Below are positions 1-6,833 of a stretch of 24,544 nt of DNA, piece after piece. How positions within the stretch are numbered: the stretch's first letter is position 1; each line of letters opens with the position of its first letter. The position numbers were made by a program, and so were the translations under genes. The stretch lies in IMG/VR virus record IMGVR_UViG_3300007725_000027, positions 1 to 24,544 of that record, one strand, 5' to 3'. This DNA comes from a virus. The notes under the pieces were generated by a model, which worked only from the letters and a program-made list of their open reading frames with translations, did no database searches and was not told the origin of the DNA.

Positions 1-56
1 CCAATGAATAGAGGGTCATTTAGTAAGTCAGTAGTAAATCTACGAGTATTAGTCAT
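1..56 (-). CDS. N-terminal fragment of a late gene, possibly Hsp20-like
   Basis: A minus-strand gene starts at 56 and runs off the left edge. Only about 18 residues are visible (MTNTRRFTTDLLNDPLFIG). The start is well supported: AAGGAG lies 8 nt upstream and an exact T4 late promoter (TATAAATA) lies 85 nt upstream. The DPLFIG segment resembles the N-terminus of small heat-shock proteins carried by marine T4-like phages. That is a resemblance over a few residues only, so the product name is weak, while the existence of a gene is fairly sure. Confidence 0.5.
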   Translation of the reverse strand, partial: MTNTRRFTTDLLNDPLFI

Positions 57-140
57 AGTTAATTCTCCTTTATTAAGCGAGTTGTCGTGCCGTTATGCAA
101 CCGGCGATTTAAATGGGAACCCAATCGGCATTCCCACTTT

Positions 141-148
141 TATTTATA
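141..148 (-). promoter_or_regulatory. T4-type late promoter (TATAAATA)
   Basis: The minus strand reads TATAAATA exactly, the element recognised by the T4 late sigma factor gp55 with gp33 and the clamp gp45. It lies between the dut stop and the ATG at 56, in the right orientation. Transcription would start near 135 and leave a leader of about 80 nt. The leader holds an inverted repeat, TGGGAA/TTCCCA, at 114-136. The rest of the 57-192 gap holds the large palindrome described separately. Confidence 0.75.
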
Positions 149-150
149 TT

Positions 151-194
151 AAGTATACAGATGTAATACAAAAAAGTGTTATTTCTGTATACTT
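151..194. repeat. Large inverted repeat after dut
   Basis: A perfect 11-bp inverted repeat (AAGTATACAGA at 151-161, TCTGTATACTT at 184-194) encloses a second 6-bp arm pair (TAATAC/GTGTTA, one G-T pair) around a six-base A/T loop. In minus-strand RNA it folds right at the dut stop codon. It has no U-run after it, so it does not look like a standard intrinsic terminator. It abuts the late promoter at 141-148 and could be an RNA 3' end or processing hairpin, or a protein-binding palindrome. Confidence 0.7.
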
Positions 195-705
195 ATTTTG
201 TACCTGTACTACCGAATCCACCATCTCTTTCAGATTTTTGAGTTGGTCTTTCTGTAGTTTCAGTGATCTCCATTTGGAGTGTTTTTTCAATTAGACATTG
301 CGCCAAACGTTCTCCATTTTCAATAGTTACCAAACTATCTGATACGTTGGTAATCATAATGTAAGATTGTTCGACATAGTCAGAATCGATAATTCCTACA
401 CCATTAGAAAGTACAATACCTTTCTTAAGTGCTATACCAGAACGAATGTACATCTTCATTACATGACCTTCTGGTATATCGAAAATTAGACCTGTTGGAA
501 TAAGAACACGCACTTCCGGTGGAAGTTGAAAAGCATCAGGGTTTTTACCGACACCTTTTACCACGATGGGCATTTCCTTATTCCAAGCATTATAGGATTT
601 TAAACGATCTCCATTCTTTACACATGCTTTAACATCAAAACAGGCCGAACCTGCAGTTGCATACTGAGGAATTTCAGCATGCTCAATCACCTTATAAACA
701 TTCAT
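193..705 (-). CDS. dut: dUTPase (dUTP diphosphatase)
   Basis: Trimeric-type dUTPase, which hydrolyses dUTP to dUMP and pyrophosphate. This keeps uracil out of phage DNA and feeds dUMP to thymidylate synthesis. All five family motifs are visible in 170 aa: motif 1 ATAGSACFDV (16-25), motif 2 with RSG (88-90), motif 3 NGVGIIDSDY (101-110), motif 4 GERLAQ (131-136) and the glycine-rich C-terminal motif 5 RDGGFGSTG (160-168). There are about 25 extra residues between motifs 1 and 2 compared with compact dUTPases. The ATG directly follows the regA stop (TAAATG), and its ribosome site AGGAAA lies within the end of regA, so translation is probably coupled. It is the last gene of the replication operon before a hairpin and a late promoter. 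Confidence 0.95.
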   Translation of the reverse strand: MNVYKVIEHAEIPQYATAGSACFDVKACVKNGDRLKSYNAWNKEMPIVVKGVGKNPDAFQLPPEVRVLIPTGLIFDIPEGHVMKMYIRSGIALKKGIVLSNGVGIIDSDYVEQSYIMITNVSDSLVTIENGERLAQCLIEKTLQMEITETTERPTQKSERDGGFGSTGTK

Positions 706-1110
706 TTATTTTTTTCCTATATTGTATTTTGCCTCTAAAGTCCAGTTATTCTTTTCTTTGTGAGAAAGAATTTTAATCTGATTTAGTTGAGCTACTGGTT
801 CTTTAGTTTTTTCTGCATCAACTGCAGCAACCAAATCCCACTCGGCTAATAGATTTACAATTGTATTTCTACGAGCTTTATCTTCTTCTGAGAAGGTATC
901 TTTTTTACCATCAAGGATAAACAATTCTTTAAAATGTAGAATAGCGTATCGTCCTTGTTTGTGTAGAATATGGCAAGTTTGATATAGTTTCTTTTCTTTA
1001 CGAGAAGAGATACCAATACGGGTAAGAGTTTCTTTTACTTTTAGAAAGCTATCAGGCGAAGGTAATGTAATCTCAACACCGACTCCTTTAAAAATATCTT
1101 CAGTTTGCAT
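706..1110 (-). CDS. regA: RegA translational repressor
   Basis: Homologue of T4 RegA, an RNA-binding protein that represses translation of many early phage mRNAs, including its own, by binding near start codons. The match to T4 RegA is strong along the protein: VEITLPSPDSFLKVKETLTR, the YQTCHILHKQGRYAILHFKE block, DGKK...EEDKARRN, and a C-terminal NWTLEAKYNIGKK. The length is 134 aa against 122 in T4, with a short N-terminal extension. The ATG at 1110 is preferred over a GTG at 1122 because AAGGTG sits 9 nt before it. The position after gene 62 is as in T4. In T4 the next gene is the DNA polymerase (43); here it is dut. Confidence 0.95.
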   Translation of the reverse strand: MQTEDIFKGVGVEITLPSPDSFLKVKETLTRIGISSRKEKKLYQTCHILHKQGRYAILHFKELFILDGKKDTFSEEDKARRNTIVNLLAEWDLVAAVDAEKTKEPVAQLNQIKILSHKEKNNWTLEAKYNIGKK

Positions 1111-1126
1111 AATAGACAGCACCTTA

Positions 1127-1192
1127 TTAATTCTTGTTATTTACATGCTGATGTTCACCATGACCATCCCGAATATTTATTATTTTCGTCAT
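1127..1192 (-). CDS. 21-aa micro-ORF between gene 62 and regA
   Basis: An ORF of 21 codons starts in an ATGA overlap with the gene 62 stop and ends with TAATAA just upstream of the regA ribosome site AAGGTG, so it fills the intergenic gap. The peptide begins MTKIINIRDGHGEHQHV and is rich in histidine and asparagine. It has no recognisable domain. It may be translated by coupling to gene 62, or act as a leader that affects access to the regA start. It may also be chance, since the gap is short. Confidence 0.35.
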   Translation of the reverse strand: MTKIINIRDGHGEHQHVNNKN

Positions 1193-1593
1193 TTTGCTGG
1201 TCCACCGGTAATCAGCCTATTATGTACTTCTTTTATTTGTTCTTTAGATAGAGCTTTAAGATACAACTTAGCAACAGTTCGATTGCAAGAATATACTTCT
1301 TGAATAGCATCTAAATCTTTACTTTTATCTGCTTTATGCCACTTTGAAAAACGTTTACGTTTACGAAGAGCACCTTTATAGTAATCAAATTGAGCAGCAC
1401 CAAAAAGATGATGACGCATATTCATTTCATTGGCATGCAAAATAGTATCTTCAAAATTAGAAAAGCCACGATTAACTAGATAACTGTTATATTGCTTTTC
1501 TGCTTGTTCTGGCAATTCACTATTACGAATAAGATCTTCCTTAGAAAAAGATGCAGCATTCATAAAATCAAATGGACTAATATCTTTACTCAT
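1189..1593 (-). CDS. 62: Clamp loader small subunit gp62
   Basis: Small subunit of the T4-type clamp loader. With four copies of gp44 it loads the sliding clamp gp45 at primer-template junctions. Recognition rests on its position between 44 and regA and on features typical of gp62 from marine T4-like phages: N-terminal SPFDFMNAASFSKEDLI, central YLVNRGFSNFEDTILHANEM (a run also seen in cyanophage gp62) and KRFSKWHK near residue 80. It is 134 aa against 187 in T4, so the short form is present. AGGA lies 8 nt before the ATG at 1593. The start overlaps the end of the upstream small gene by 8 nt. Confidence 0.88.
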   Translation of the reverse strand: MSKDISPFDFMNAASFSKEDLIRNSELPEQAEKQYNSYLVNRGFSNFEDTILHANEMNMRHHLFGAAQFDYYKGALRKRKRFSKWHKADKSKDLDAIQEVYSCNRTVAKLYLKALSKEQIKEVHNRLITGGPAK

Positions 1594-1834
1594 TTTCTAT
1601 TTCCTGTCCTAATCTAGCTAATTCATCAAGTGCATCCATTTGCGGATCTTTAATTTCTTCAAAGCTTTCTTGAATGTGATGCATATTATATCGTGAAGGA
1701 TAATGCTTTAACAATCTACGAGCTTCTTCTCGAATTTCTTTTGGCACTCGTGGAGATTGTTTTGGAATACACAATTTTATAAGAAATTGTTCTGTATTAA
1801 GTACTGCGCGAGTTCTTTCAGAAGGCATTGTCAT
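1586..1834 (-). CDS. Small conserved protein, BPSL0761-like
   Basis: An 82-aa protein starting MTMPSERTRAVLNTEQFLI, with a central VPKEIREEARRLLKHYPSRYNM. This pattern (PxERTRA, then VPKE(I/L)R..AR.LL(K/R)HYPS) recalls the small uncharacterised BPSL0761 family found in bacteria and prophages. The function is unknown. The acidic C-terminus is probably helical. The ATG at 1834 is chosen because GAGGAA lies 6 nt upstream and because the family starts with MxMPxERTRA; an in-frame ATG at 1882 would lie deeper in the upstream gene. It overlaps both neighbours and belongs to the clamp-loader operon. Confidence 0.72.
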   Translation of the reverse strand: MTMPSERTRAVLNTEQFLIKLCIPKQSPRVPKEIREEARRLLKHYPSRYNMHHIQESFEEIKDPQMDALDELARLGQEIENE

Positions 1835-2024
1835 TTTTAATTTCCTCAACTGCTTTAAGAACGTCATTAACGTCTTTTGCACATTCAGGGCAAGCTTTTA
1901 AAGTAAGAAGACCTTCGGCAGTATTTAATTTTACATTAAAAGCCTTTTTCTTGTCAACTAATTTTTGACAGTAAAAACACTCAATCGTATTTTTACTGAT
2001 TAGTTTATTAATCCACTTGCCCAT
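1818..2024 (-). CDS. Small zinc-ribbon-like protein
   Basis: A 68-aa protein with two cysteine pairs, CFYC near residue 16 and CPEC near residue 45, spaced as in a zinc ribbon or treble clef that binds one Zn ion. No enzymatic motif is present. The start at 2024 (MGKWINKLI) is preferred to the longer frame because GGGTGGTGAAG lies directly upstream and because the extension lies inside the preceding small ORF. It lies between genes 44 and 62, so expression with the clamp loader is likely. Whether it binds DNA, RNA or protein cannot be told. Confidence 0.72.
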   Translation of the reverse strand: MGKWINKLISKNTIECFYCQKLVDKKKAFNVKLNTAEGLLTLKACPECAKDVNDVLKAVEEIKNDNAF

Positions 2025-2154
2025 CTTCACCACCCATACATTCGTTACGACGACGTATTTGACGTTGCTTTTTTTCTTCAACTAAAAGTACAGTGCACCA
2101 AGTGAACCACACCATTGCCAAACAAATTATTGCTACAATAACATTTTCTATCAT
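2008..2154 (-). CDS. 48-aa single-pass membrane protein
   Basis: The ATG lies in a TAATGA overlap with the gene 44 stop codon. The product (48 aa) has one strongly hydrophobic segment, residues 5-25 (VIVAIICLAMVWFTWCTVLL), then a basic stretch EEKKQRQIRRR and an acidic tail. By the positive-inside rule the C-terminus would be cytoplasmic. There is no clear ribosome site, so translation would rely on coupling to gene 44. It overlaps the start of the zinc-ribbon gene by 17 nt. The overlap pattern and clean membrane topology argue for a real gene. The function is unknown. Confidence 0.6.
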   Translation of the reverse strand: MIENVIVAIICLAMVWFTWCTVLLVEEKKQRQIRRRNECMGGEDGQVD

Positions 2155-3107
2155 TACTTGTACTCGGCTTCAATCATAACTTCAGTTAGGAATGCAACCA
2201 TGTTAACTTCAAGATCTGCGACAAAGTTTGCTTTGTACATGTAATCAGCGAGAGTTACAACAAAACCTGGAAGCGAACGCATTTCAACGCGGTCACCTGC
2301 CATATCATAGATACGACGGAACATTTCGTTCATATCCTGATCTGAGTTTTTAGCAACCCATTTGCGCATTTCAGTAAAGTTTTTTTCTTTAAGTAGTTTG
2401 AATAATTCGTCAAGTGATTCTTGTTTTAGATTAACAAAAATACCTTCATCAATTTTACCTGATGCAGAGTAAGATTGAAGCTCAGTTAGTACACGGCGAA
2501 AATCAGGGAAATGTTTTTCAATAACCTTCGCAACTACTTTATTGTCGTATTCAACATTTTCATTATCAAGAATTTGTAGAACACGTTTGTAGAATTGAGC
2601 TGCCATCTTTGGACGTTGAGAAGTTTCAATTGTAAAATCAACTTCAGATAGACGAGAACGTAGTGGTTCAATAATACGATTTTTAAAGTTACAAGTAAAG
2701 ATGAAACCACAGTTGGAAGAATATTCTTCAATAAAGTTACGAAGAGCTGGTTGAACAGACGAAGCATTAAGGTAATCAGCCTCGTCGAAGATTACGTATT
2801 TGCGACCACCAGCTAGTGATACAGCAGATGCATATGTAGAAATTTCGTAGCGAAGAGTATCAATATTTACGTTAAGTGAGCCGTTCTTAACAATGTAATC
2901 ACAACCCATTTCTTCGAGCATGGCTTTTGCAATTGTAGTCTTACCTACACCTGGACCGCCTGTAAGAAGTAGATTTGGAATGCTATCATCAGCAACGAAC
3001 TTTTTGAACATTGCTTTTGTTTTTTCAGGGAGGATAGTATCATCAATTTTTTGAGGACGGTATTTTTCAACAAACAAAACTTCATTAGCTTTTGCATCAA
3101 CAGACAT
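2154..3107 (-). CDS. 44: Clamp loader ATPase gp44
   Basis: Large, AAA+ subunit of the sliding-clamp loader; ATP binding and hydrolysis open and close the gp45 ring on DNA. In the 317-aa product: VEKYRP near the N-terminus (13-18), Walker A GGPGVGKTT (50-58), Walker B VIFDEAD (105-111), sensor-1 TCN (138-140) and the arginine-finger SRLS box (151-154). The length equals T4 gp44 (319 aa). The ATG at 3107 (MSVDAK) has a weak GGTGA 5 nt upstream; the ATG at 3122 has none. The gene follows a terminator-like hairpin. All 16 arginine codons are CGT or CGC, unlike the genes in the right half of the window. Confidence 0.96.
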   Translation of the reverse strand: MSVDAKANEVLFVEKYRPQKIDDTILPEKTKAMFKKFVADDSIPNLLLTGGPGVGKTTIAKAMLEEMGCDYIVKNGSLNVNIDTLRYEISTYASAVSLAGGRKYVIFDEADYLNASSVQPALRNFIEEYSSNCGFIFTCNFKNRIIEPLRSRLSEVDFTIETSQRPKMAAQFYKRVLQILDNENVEYDNKVVAKVIEKHFPDFRRVLTELQSYSASGKIDEGIFVNLKQESLDELFKLLKEKNFTEMRKWVAKNSDQDMNEMFRRIYDMAGDRVEMRSLPGFVVTLADYMYKANFVADLEVNMVAFLTEVMIEAEYK

Positions 3108-3143
3108 ATAATCACCAATCATAATATAAAAGTAAAACAGAGG

Positions 3144-3165
3144 AAAGAGGGCTTTCGCCCTCTTT
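3144..3165 (-). terminator. Intrinsic-terminator-like hairpin
   Basis: A 9-bp perfect stem, AAAGAGGGC/GCCCTCTTT, closes a GAAA tetraloop on the minus strand, immediately after the stop codon of the 81-aa gene. The U-run is partly inside the stem and is followed by CCUCUGUUUU, so termination is probably partial and may set the ratio of clamp (45) to clamp loader (44/62). On the plus strand the same hairpin ends in TTTTTT, but no gene is known to need it there. Confidence 0.75.
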
Positions 3166-3166
3166 T

Positions 3167-3412
3167 TTATTGTACCTTATCGGCCAGGGGAGCGTCAGCA
3201 GGTACTTCAGGGCCACCTTCATTAGCGGCAGCATCTTGTGGTGCATTTTGACGAAGGAATACTTCCATCTTGTTACGAAGCATACCAATACCAGCAAGTT
3301 CATTACCAGCAAAGGCACCACGACGTGACACCACATCAATCATTTCAACAACGGCAGCAATATCTTGTAGTGATAGCTGTACTTGTTGTTCTTGCATTTG
3401 TTCATCAGACAT
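3167..3412 (-). CDS. Conserved small phage protein next to gene 45
   Basis: An 81-aa acidic protein. The N-terminal half (SLQDIAAVVEMIDVVSRRGA, then GNELAGIGMLRNKMEVFLRQ) is probably two helices. The C-terminus is a disordered Ala/Pro/Glu-rich tail. Proteins of this kind, with an RGAF.GNEL core, occur beside the clamp gene in marine T4-like phages; no function is known to me. It starts 8 nt after the gene 45 stop, with AAGGA 10 nt before the ATG, and ends at the hairpin at 3144-3165, so it forms a two-gene unit with 45. Confidence 0.78.
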   Translation of the reverse strand: MSDEQMQEQQVQLSLQDIAAVVEMIDVVSRRGAFAGNELAGIGMLRNKMEVFLRQNAPQDAAANEGGPEVPADAPLADKVQ

Positions 3413-3419
3413 AGTTTAA

Positions 3420-4082
3420 TTATCCTTTCTTATAAGTCGACTTAGTATCAATTGCCACAAGGTATGAGGCAACATCCCCTTTAAATTCAGCGATACCCTT
3501 TGCGCAAAGAGTAACCTGATAATCTTGAGCAAGAAGTTTAAGATTGCCTGTTTTAATAATCATCTTAAATTCATCCTCAGTTTCACCAATCTCAATGCCG
3601 TAATCATCTGCGTTCTGAGAAGATGTATCTACAGCTTTGAGATATACTTTACCGTCCTGACCTACAAAGGCGATTTCGCTGAATTGCAGTACACCAGCTG
3701 CTTTCAATACAGACTGAAGATCATCCCAAGAAACTGTTACTTGGACATCAGCTGACGGAAGCGATGGAGTATTATCAGGTGCGGTGTGAATCATTGACAC
3801 ATCAGCAAAAGCGTATTTAGTTTTTTGTTTGCCTTCAGTAATCATAAAGTATTTATCATGGAATTCAACATCCGGATCTTTGTAAAGACCTAGAATTGAA
3901 AGAAAACGTGATAAGTCATATACACATGCTTGTGCAGGAATTTCATCACCAATTTCAGCATAAGCCATAAGAGTTTTTTCAGGCGTAATAGTACGTAGTA
4001 CTTTACCTGGTTTCATCAAGATTGATTTGTTGATGGTTGAGAAACTCTTAAGGATTGTAAGAGTGCTTTCAGAAAATTTCAT
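3420..4082 (-). CDS. 45: Sliding clamp gp45
   Basis: T4-type processivity clamp, a trimeric ring that tethers the DNA polymerase and, late in infection, activates transcription at TATAAATA promoters. The 220-aa product matches T4 gp45 (228 aa) from MKFSESTLTILKSFSTINKS through YDLSRFLSILGL to a C-terminal AKGIAEFKGDVASYLVAIDT. AGGAG lies 8 nt before the ATG, and a near-consensus sigma70 promoter lies 37 nt upstream. Presence of the clamp together with several TATAAATA sites fits a complete T4-style late transcription system. Confidence 0.95.
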   Translation of the reverse strand: MKFSESTLTILKSFSTINKSILMKPGKVLRTITPEKTLMAYAEIGDEIPAQACVYDLSRFLSILGLYKDPDVEFHDKYFMITEGKQKTKYAFADVSMIHTAPDNTPSLPSADVQVTVSWDDLQSVLKAAGVLQFSEIAFVGQDGKVYLKAVDTSSQNADDYGIEIGETEDEFKMIIKTGNLKLLAQDYQVTLCAKGIAEFKGDVASYLVAIDTKSTYKKG

Positions 4083-4118
4083 TATATAGATACTCCTGTT
4101 ATTGTAGAATACTTGTTA

Positions 4119-4147
4119 ATTCTATTACAGTTTTTAGTTAGTGTCAA
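4119..4147 (-). promoter_or_regulatory. Sigma70-type early promoter of gene 45
   Basis: The minus strand has TTGACA (4142-4147), a 17-nt spacer and TAGAAT (4119-4124). The -35 box begins just past the stop codon of the glycosyltransferase gene. A start near 4112 gives a leader of about 30 nt with AGGAG 8 nt before the gene 45 ATG. The boxes match the host housekeeping consensus at 11 of 12 positions. Confidence 0.75.
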
Positions 4148-4150
4148 CAT

Positions 4151-5002
4151 TTATTTTTTGTACGCTTTCTTATTACTGGTTTTATCGGCTGTAGCAGATA
4201 CGCCTAGAGTTCCAATAGCTCCAAGATTACCCTTGAAAATATATGTACCAATATGATTTAGTTGCATCCAAGGACACATCCAAACTTTCATTCCGATTTC
4301 ACGCGCTTTACGACAGAAGAAATAATCTTCAGACAAGTAACGTTTGCTTTGTGGATCAATAATGCAATCGAAGAATGCTGTAATGTTACGAGATCCATCA
4401 AACTGATCTGTACGAGCATGGTCTGGTTTATATTGCAACTCAGGATATGCTGCAGCATATTTTTCAAGTGTTTCACGAGGAATTAACATAAAGCCTGTGC
4501 CACCTTCAGCAATCTCAAGTGGTTCACCTAGATTAAATGAATTCAACTTATTAACTGGGTTGAATACAAAATCACCTGTGTATTGTTCTAGATCAAACGG
4601 GTTTTCAGCGCGTCCAGATTCTACAGCCTTTTTAACTTTTTCCCATGCAATAGCTTTCTTTGGATATGGGCCAGTAACGATATTAAATTTTTCTGGATCT
4701 TGAATTTGTACAGCCAATAGACTTAATACATCTCGTGGATCAAACGCAATATCAGCATCAATGAATACGAGATGAGTACAATCAGATCTTAGGAATTCAT
4801 CTACAATATAGTTACGTGCACGTTGGATTAGACTCTCATTAAATAAGTAATAGAATCTAACGTCGATACCATTAGCTGCACACATCAAAGCCAAATCAGT
4901 TGATGACTTTGTATATGAACCAGCACACTGGCCACCGTACATTGGAGTGCCGACGAAAAGCTTATACTTTTTTAGTTCGTCAACCGTCACTTGAATGTTC
5001 AT
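4151..5002 (-). CDS. GT-A type glycosyltransferase
   Basis: A 283-aa predicted glycosyltransferase with a GT-A (nucleotide-diphospho-sugar transferase) fold. Visible hallmarks are an N-terminal strand KLFVGTPMYGG, the DxD-type metal/nucleotide site HLVFIDADIAFDP near residues 77-89, the acceptor-side EGGTGFMLIP near 166 and SEDYFFCRKAREIGMKVW near 224, where ED is a likely catalytic pair. Such proteins are common in marine T4-like phages. The acceptor is unknown; modified DNA bases or a host or virion glycan are both possible. The start overlaps the dexA stop in ATGA. The next gene downstream (45) has its own promoter. Confidence 0.78.
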   Translation of the reverse strand: MNIQVTVDELKKYKLFVGTPMYGGQCAGSYTKSSTDLALMCAANGIDVRFYYLFNESLIQRARNYIVDEFLRSDCTHLVFIDADIAFDPRDVLSLLAVQIQDPEKFNIVTGPYPKKAIAWEKVKKAVESGRAENPFDLEQYTGDFVFNPVNKLNSFNLGEPLEIAEGGTGFMLIPRETLEKYAAAYPELQYKPDHARTDQFDGSRNITAFFDCIIDPQSKRYLSEDYFFCRKAREIGMKVWMCPWMQLNHIGTYIFKGNLGAIGTLGVSATADKTSNKKAYKK

Positions 5003-5634
5003 ATTTCTGTTAACTCCAAATCATTTTCTAATCTGTGAATAGCTTGTAGACGAAGAACGTCCGCCGCAATATCACAAGTACTATCGTGGGCGTTAAAATA
5101 AAGCGTCCACATTTCTTCATTTAATACTGGAACAAATCCATTTTTAGCTGGAAAGTCCAGTTTTGAGTCGATAAATGTACGGGTATCACGAACTTTCCAA
5201 TAAGGTAAAAATTCATTTAGTACTTTATCACGGTTAACTGACATGGCAAGGTGTTCTAGAATGATTGGATCAAACGTATTAGAACGACTCCACCAATAGT
5301 TAATATGTTCTGATCCACGAAGATAGTTAATTAATTGTTCTATAAATTGTGGAACTGTAAGATCATCTGGTTTTGGTTTAATATTTTTACGAACAATTTT
5401 TGGTTGTTCCATCCACCATTGCATATCTGCTTCGGTGTACGAGAAGTCATAGTTTTTAACTTGGTCAGCAATAGACAATTTAGACTTCTTAGCCATTTGG
5501 CATAGTTCATGGAATGAGTAAGGTTGTTCTAAAAATCTATCCCAAGAAAACACAAGATAAGAACAATCGATGGCAGGCGCTTTGCGAGCGCACTGGCCGA
5601 TCGTTTCAAAATCTAGAATAAAATCATTTCTCAT
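4999..5634 (-). CDS. dexA: DexA-like 3'-5' exonuclease
   Basis: DEDDh-family exonuclease resembling T4 exonuclease A, which removes nucleotides from 3' ends. Catalytic residues are visible: D8 and E10 in FILDFETIG, D122 in SNTFDPIILEHLA, and H183 and D188 in NAHDSTCDIAADVL. The segment WWMEQPKIVRKNIKP (73-87) and VRDTRTFID (148-156) parallel T4 DexA. The length is 211 aa against 227. GAGG lies 7 nt before the ATG, and the start overlaps the methyltransferase stop (ATGA). A consensus promoter inside the methyltransferase gene could drive it separately. Confidence 0.8.
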   Translation of the reverse strand: MRNDFILDFETIGQCARKAPAIDCSYLVFSWDRFLEQPYSFHELCQMAKKSKLSIADQVKNYDFSYTEADMQWWMEQPKIVRKNIKPKPDDLTVPQFIEQLINYLRGSEHINYWWSRSNTFDPIILEHLAMSVNRDKVLNEFLPYWKVRDTRTFIDSKLDFPAKNGFVPVLNEEMWTLYFNAHDSTCDIAADVLRLQAIHRLENDLELTEI

Positions 5635-6833
5635 AGAAATGCCTCAAGAGTGGTTGTTGGCTGCGAGTATTCAATTTTCTTGGTATTATTATACTGCAAA
5701 ATGTAGTCAGTGTCAACCCATTTACGTTCACCTTTTAGTGATGCCAGAACCTCTGTAGCCATGTCCTGAGCTGTTTGTACAGGTACGTTTTGGCATATAT
5801 GGTTAGCAACTTTAGGACTAGCATCAACCAACTCGAAGTCCTCAGGCAAGCCCATGATAGACATTGCTTCGCGATATGTAATAAAACGATCTTCATCGGG
5901 ATGAGTAAGCATTGTCGGATAATGCCCAACAAACGCGCCAATACGATCCTTAGGAACAATTACACCACGTCGCATAATGCTACCGCCGCCTGCAAGTTTT
6001 TCGTGCTTGTACTTACATTTTTCTACTTCGTTTTCGTAACCATTCTTTTCCATCCAATCTGCAACCTGCAAATAAGAATGACCTGCTCTTTCAATGTAAG
6101 AGAAAGCATCTACGCCACGAGCTGAAGTAGGATCGATTTCATGCGAATGATTTGTATGAGAGCGACCTTCGTGAATTTCTTCTAGAATATAACGGTAATA
6201 TGGATTTTCAGATGGTTTCTTTTTATTAATTGGTTCCATTTGAAAATCTGATTTTACGCCACGAATTAGATCTTCAATAGGTGTATATTGACGATCATAG
6301 AAATTAAAGATTGGCGTCTTTTCACCTTTCCAAAAAAAGTAAAAAGAACGTTCACGAACTTGTGGAACACCATGTAGCAAAGATTTGGTACGGTATACAC
6401 TCATTGTATATCCATTATCTTTACCAATTTGCTTTAGTTGTTCACGAACATTTTTACCGATTTTACCAGCAAAGCCTGGAGCATTCTCTCCCCAAAATAC
6501 TTTTGGTCTGTAATTACCAAGAATTAGATTTGCGGTTTCAACCATCCATTTATTATTTTGGTTGTCGTCACCATATCCATGAGACATCATTGATAGACCA
6601 GCACAAGGACAAACAGACGAAACAACATCTGCTTTTTGTTCTGGAATACTACTACCATTATCTAGAACGTGATATGGAATTTCATTTTTATAATAATTTA
6701 GAATATGTCGATCATTATTAGCAAATGCTTCATATGACATAAAATGGATTGGAGGTGCACCAAAGGCTCGATGAGAGCCAATGGTTTCACCACCAATTAG
6801 AGGTACAATACTTGCGTGGGTAAATTCACTCAT
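5631..6833 (-). CDS. DNA (cytosine-5) methyltransferase
   Basis: C5-cytosine methyltransferase that would move methyl from S-adenosylmethionine to cytosine C5 in DNA. The 400-aa product has motif IV with the catalytic cysteine (VCPCAGLSMM, C77), motif VI as GENAPG (E116-N117), motif VIII QVRER (158-162), and C-terminal motifs IX-X including MGLPEDF and QNVPVQTAQDMA. Motif I is diverged (PLIGGETIGS). The ATG at 6833 overlaps the mutase stop (ATGA), with AAGGA upstream; a longer frame would intrude into that gene. It sits inside a sugar and DNA-modification operon with a dCMP hydroxymethylase, which makes its substrate a puzzle. Confidence 0.87.
   Translation of the reverse strand: MSEFTHASIVPLIGGETIGSHRAFGAPPIHFMSYEAFANNDRHILNYYKNEIPYHVLDNGSSIPEQKADVVSSVCPCAGLSMMSHGYGDDNQNNKWMVETANLILGNYRPKVFWGENAPGFAGKIGKNVREQLKQIGKDNGYTMSVYRTKSLLHGVPQVRERSFYFFWKGEKTPIFNFYDRQYTPIEDLIRGVKSDFQMEPINKKKPSENPYYRYILEEIHEGRSHTNHSHEIDPTSARGVDAFSYIERAGHSYLQVADWMEKNGYENEVEKCKYKHEKLAGGGSIMRRGVIVPKDRIGAFVGHYPTMLTHPDEDRFITYREAMSIMGLPEDFELVDASPKVANHICQNVPVQTAQDMATEVLASLKGERKWVDTDYILQYNNTKKIEYSQPTTTLEAFL
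5688..5716 (-). promoter_or_regulatory. Perfect sigma70 consensus promoter inside the methyltransferase gene
   Basis: The minus strand reads TTGACA (5711-5716), exactly 17 nt, then TATAAT (5688-5693). All twelve consensus bases are present. It lies in the last codons of the methyltransferase gene, about 50 nt upstream of the dexA start, so it could drive dexA and the GT-A gene independently. No A-rich upstream element is present, because the site is inside coding sequence. Confidence 0.6.

Noticed and set aside
4-294. Plus-strand 96-aa frame at the left edge
   Set aside because: It lies antisense over the dut end, the palindrome and the leftward late promoter, and has no ribosome site or recognisable composition.
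1148-1168. Short imperfect hairpin before regA as a terminator or riboswitch
   Set aside because: One mismatch in an 8-bp arm, a 3-base loop and no U-run; it lies within the micro-ORF and is too weak to call.
1954-1980. TTGACA on the minus strand inside the zinc-ribbon gene
   Set aside because: No acceptable -10 box at 16-18 nt; the best candidate matches only four of six bases.
6311-6721. Plus-strand 136-aa frame antisense to the methyltransferase gene
   Set aside because: It is rich in His/Tyr from reversed codons, a typical shadow of the real minus-strand gene whose motifs are clear.
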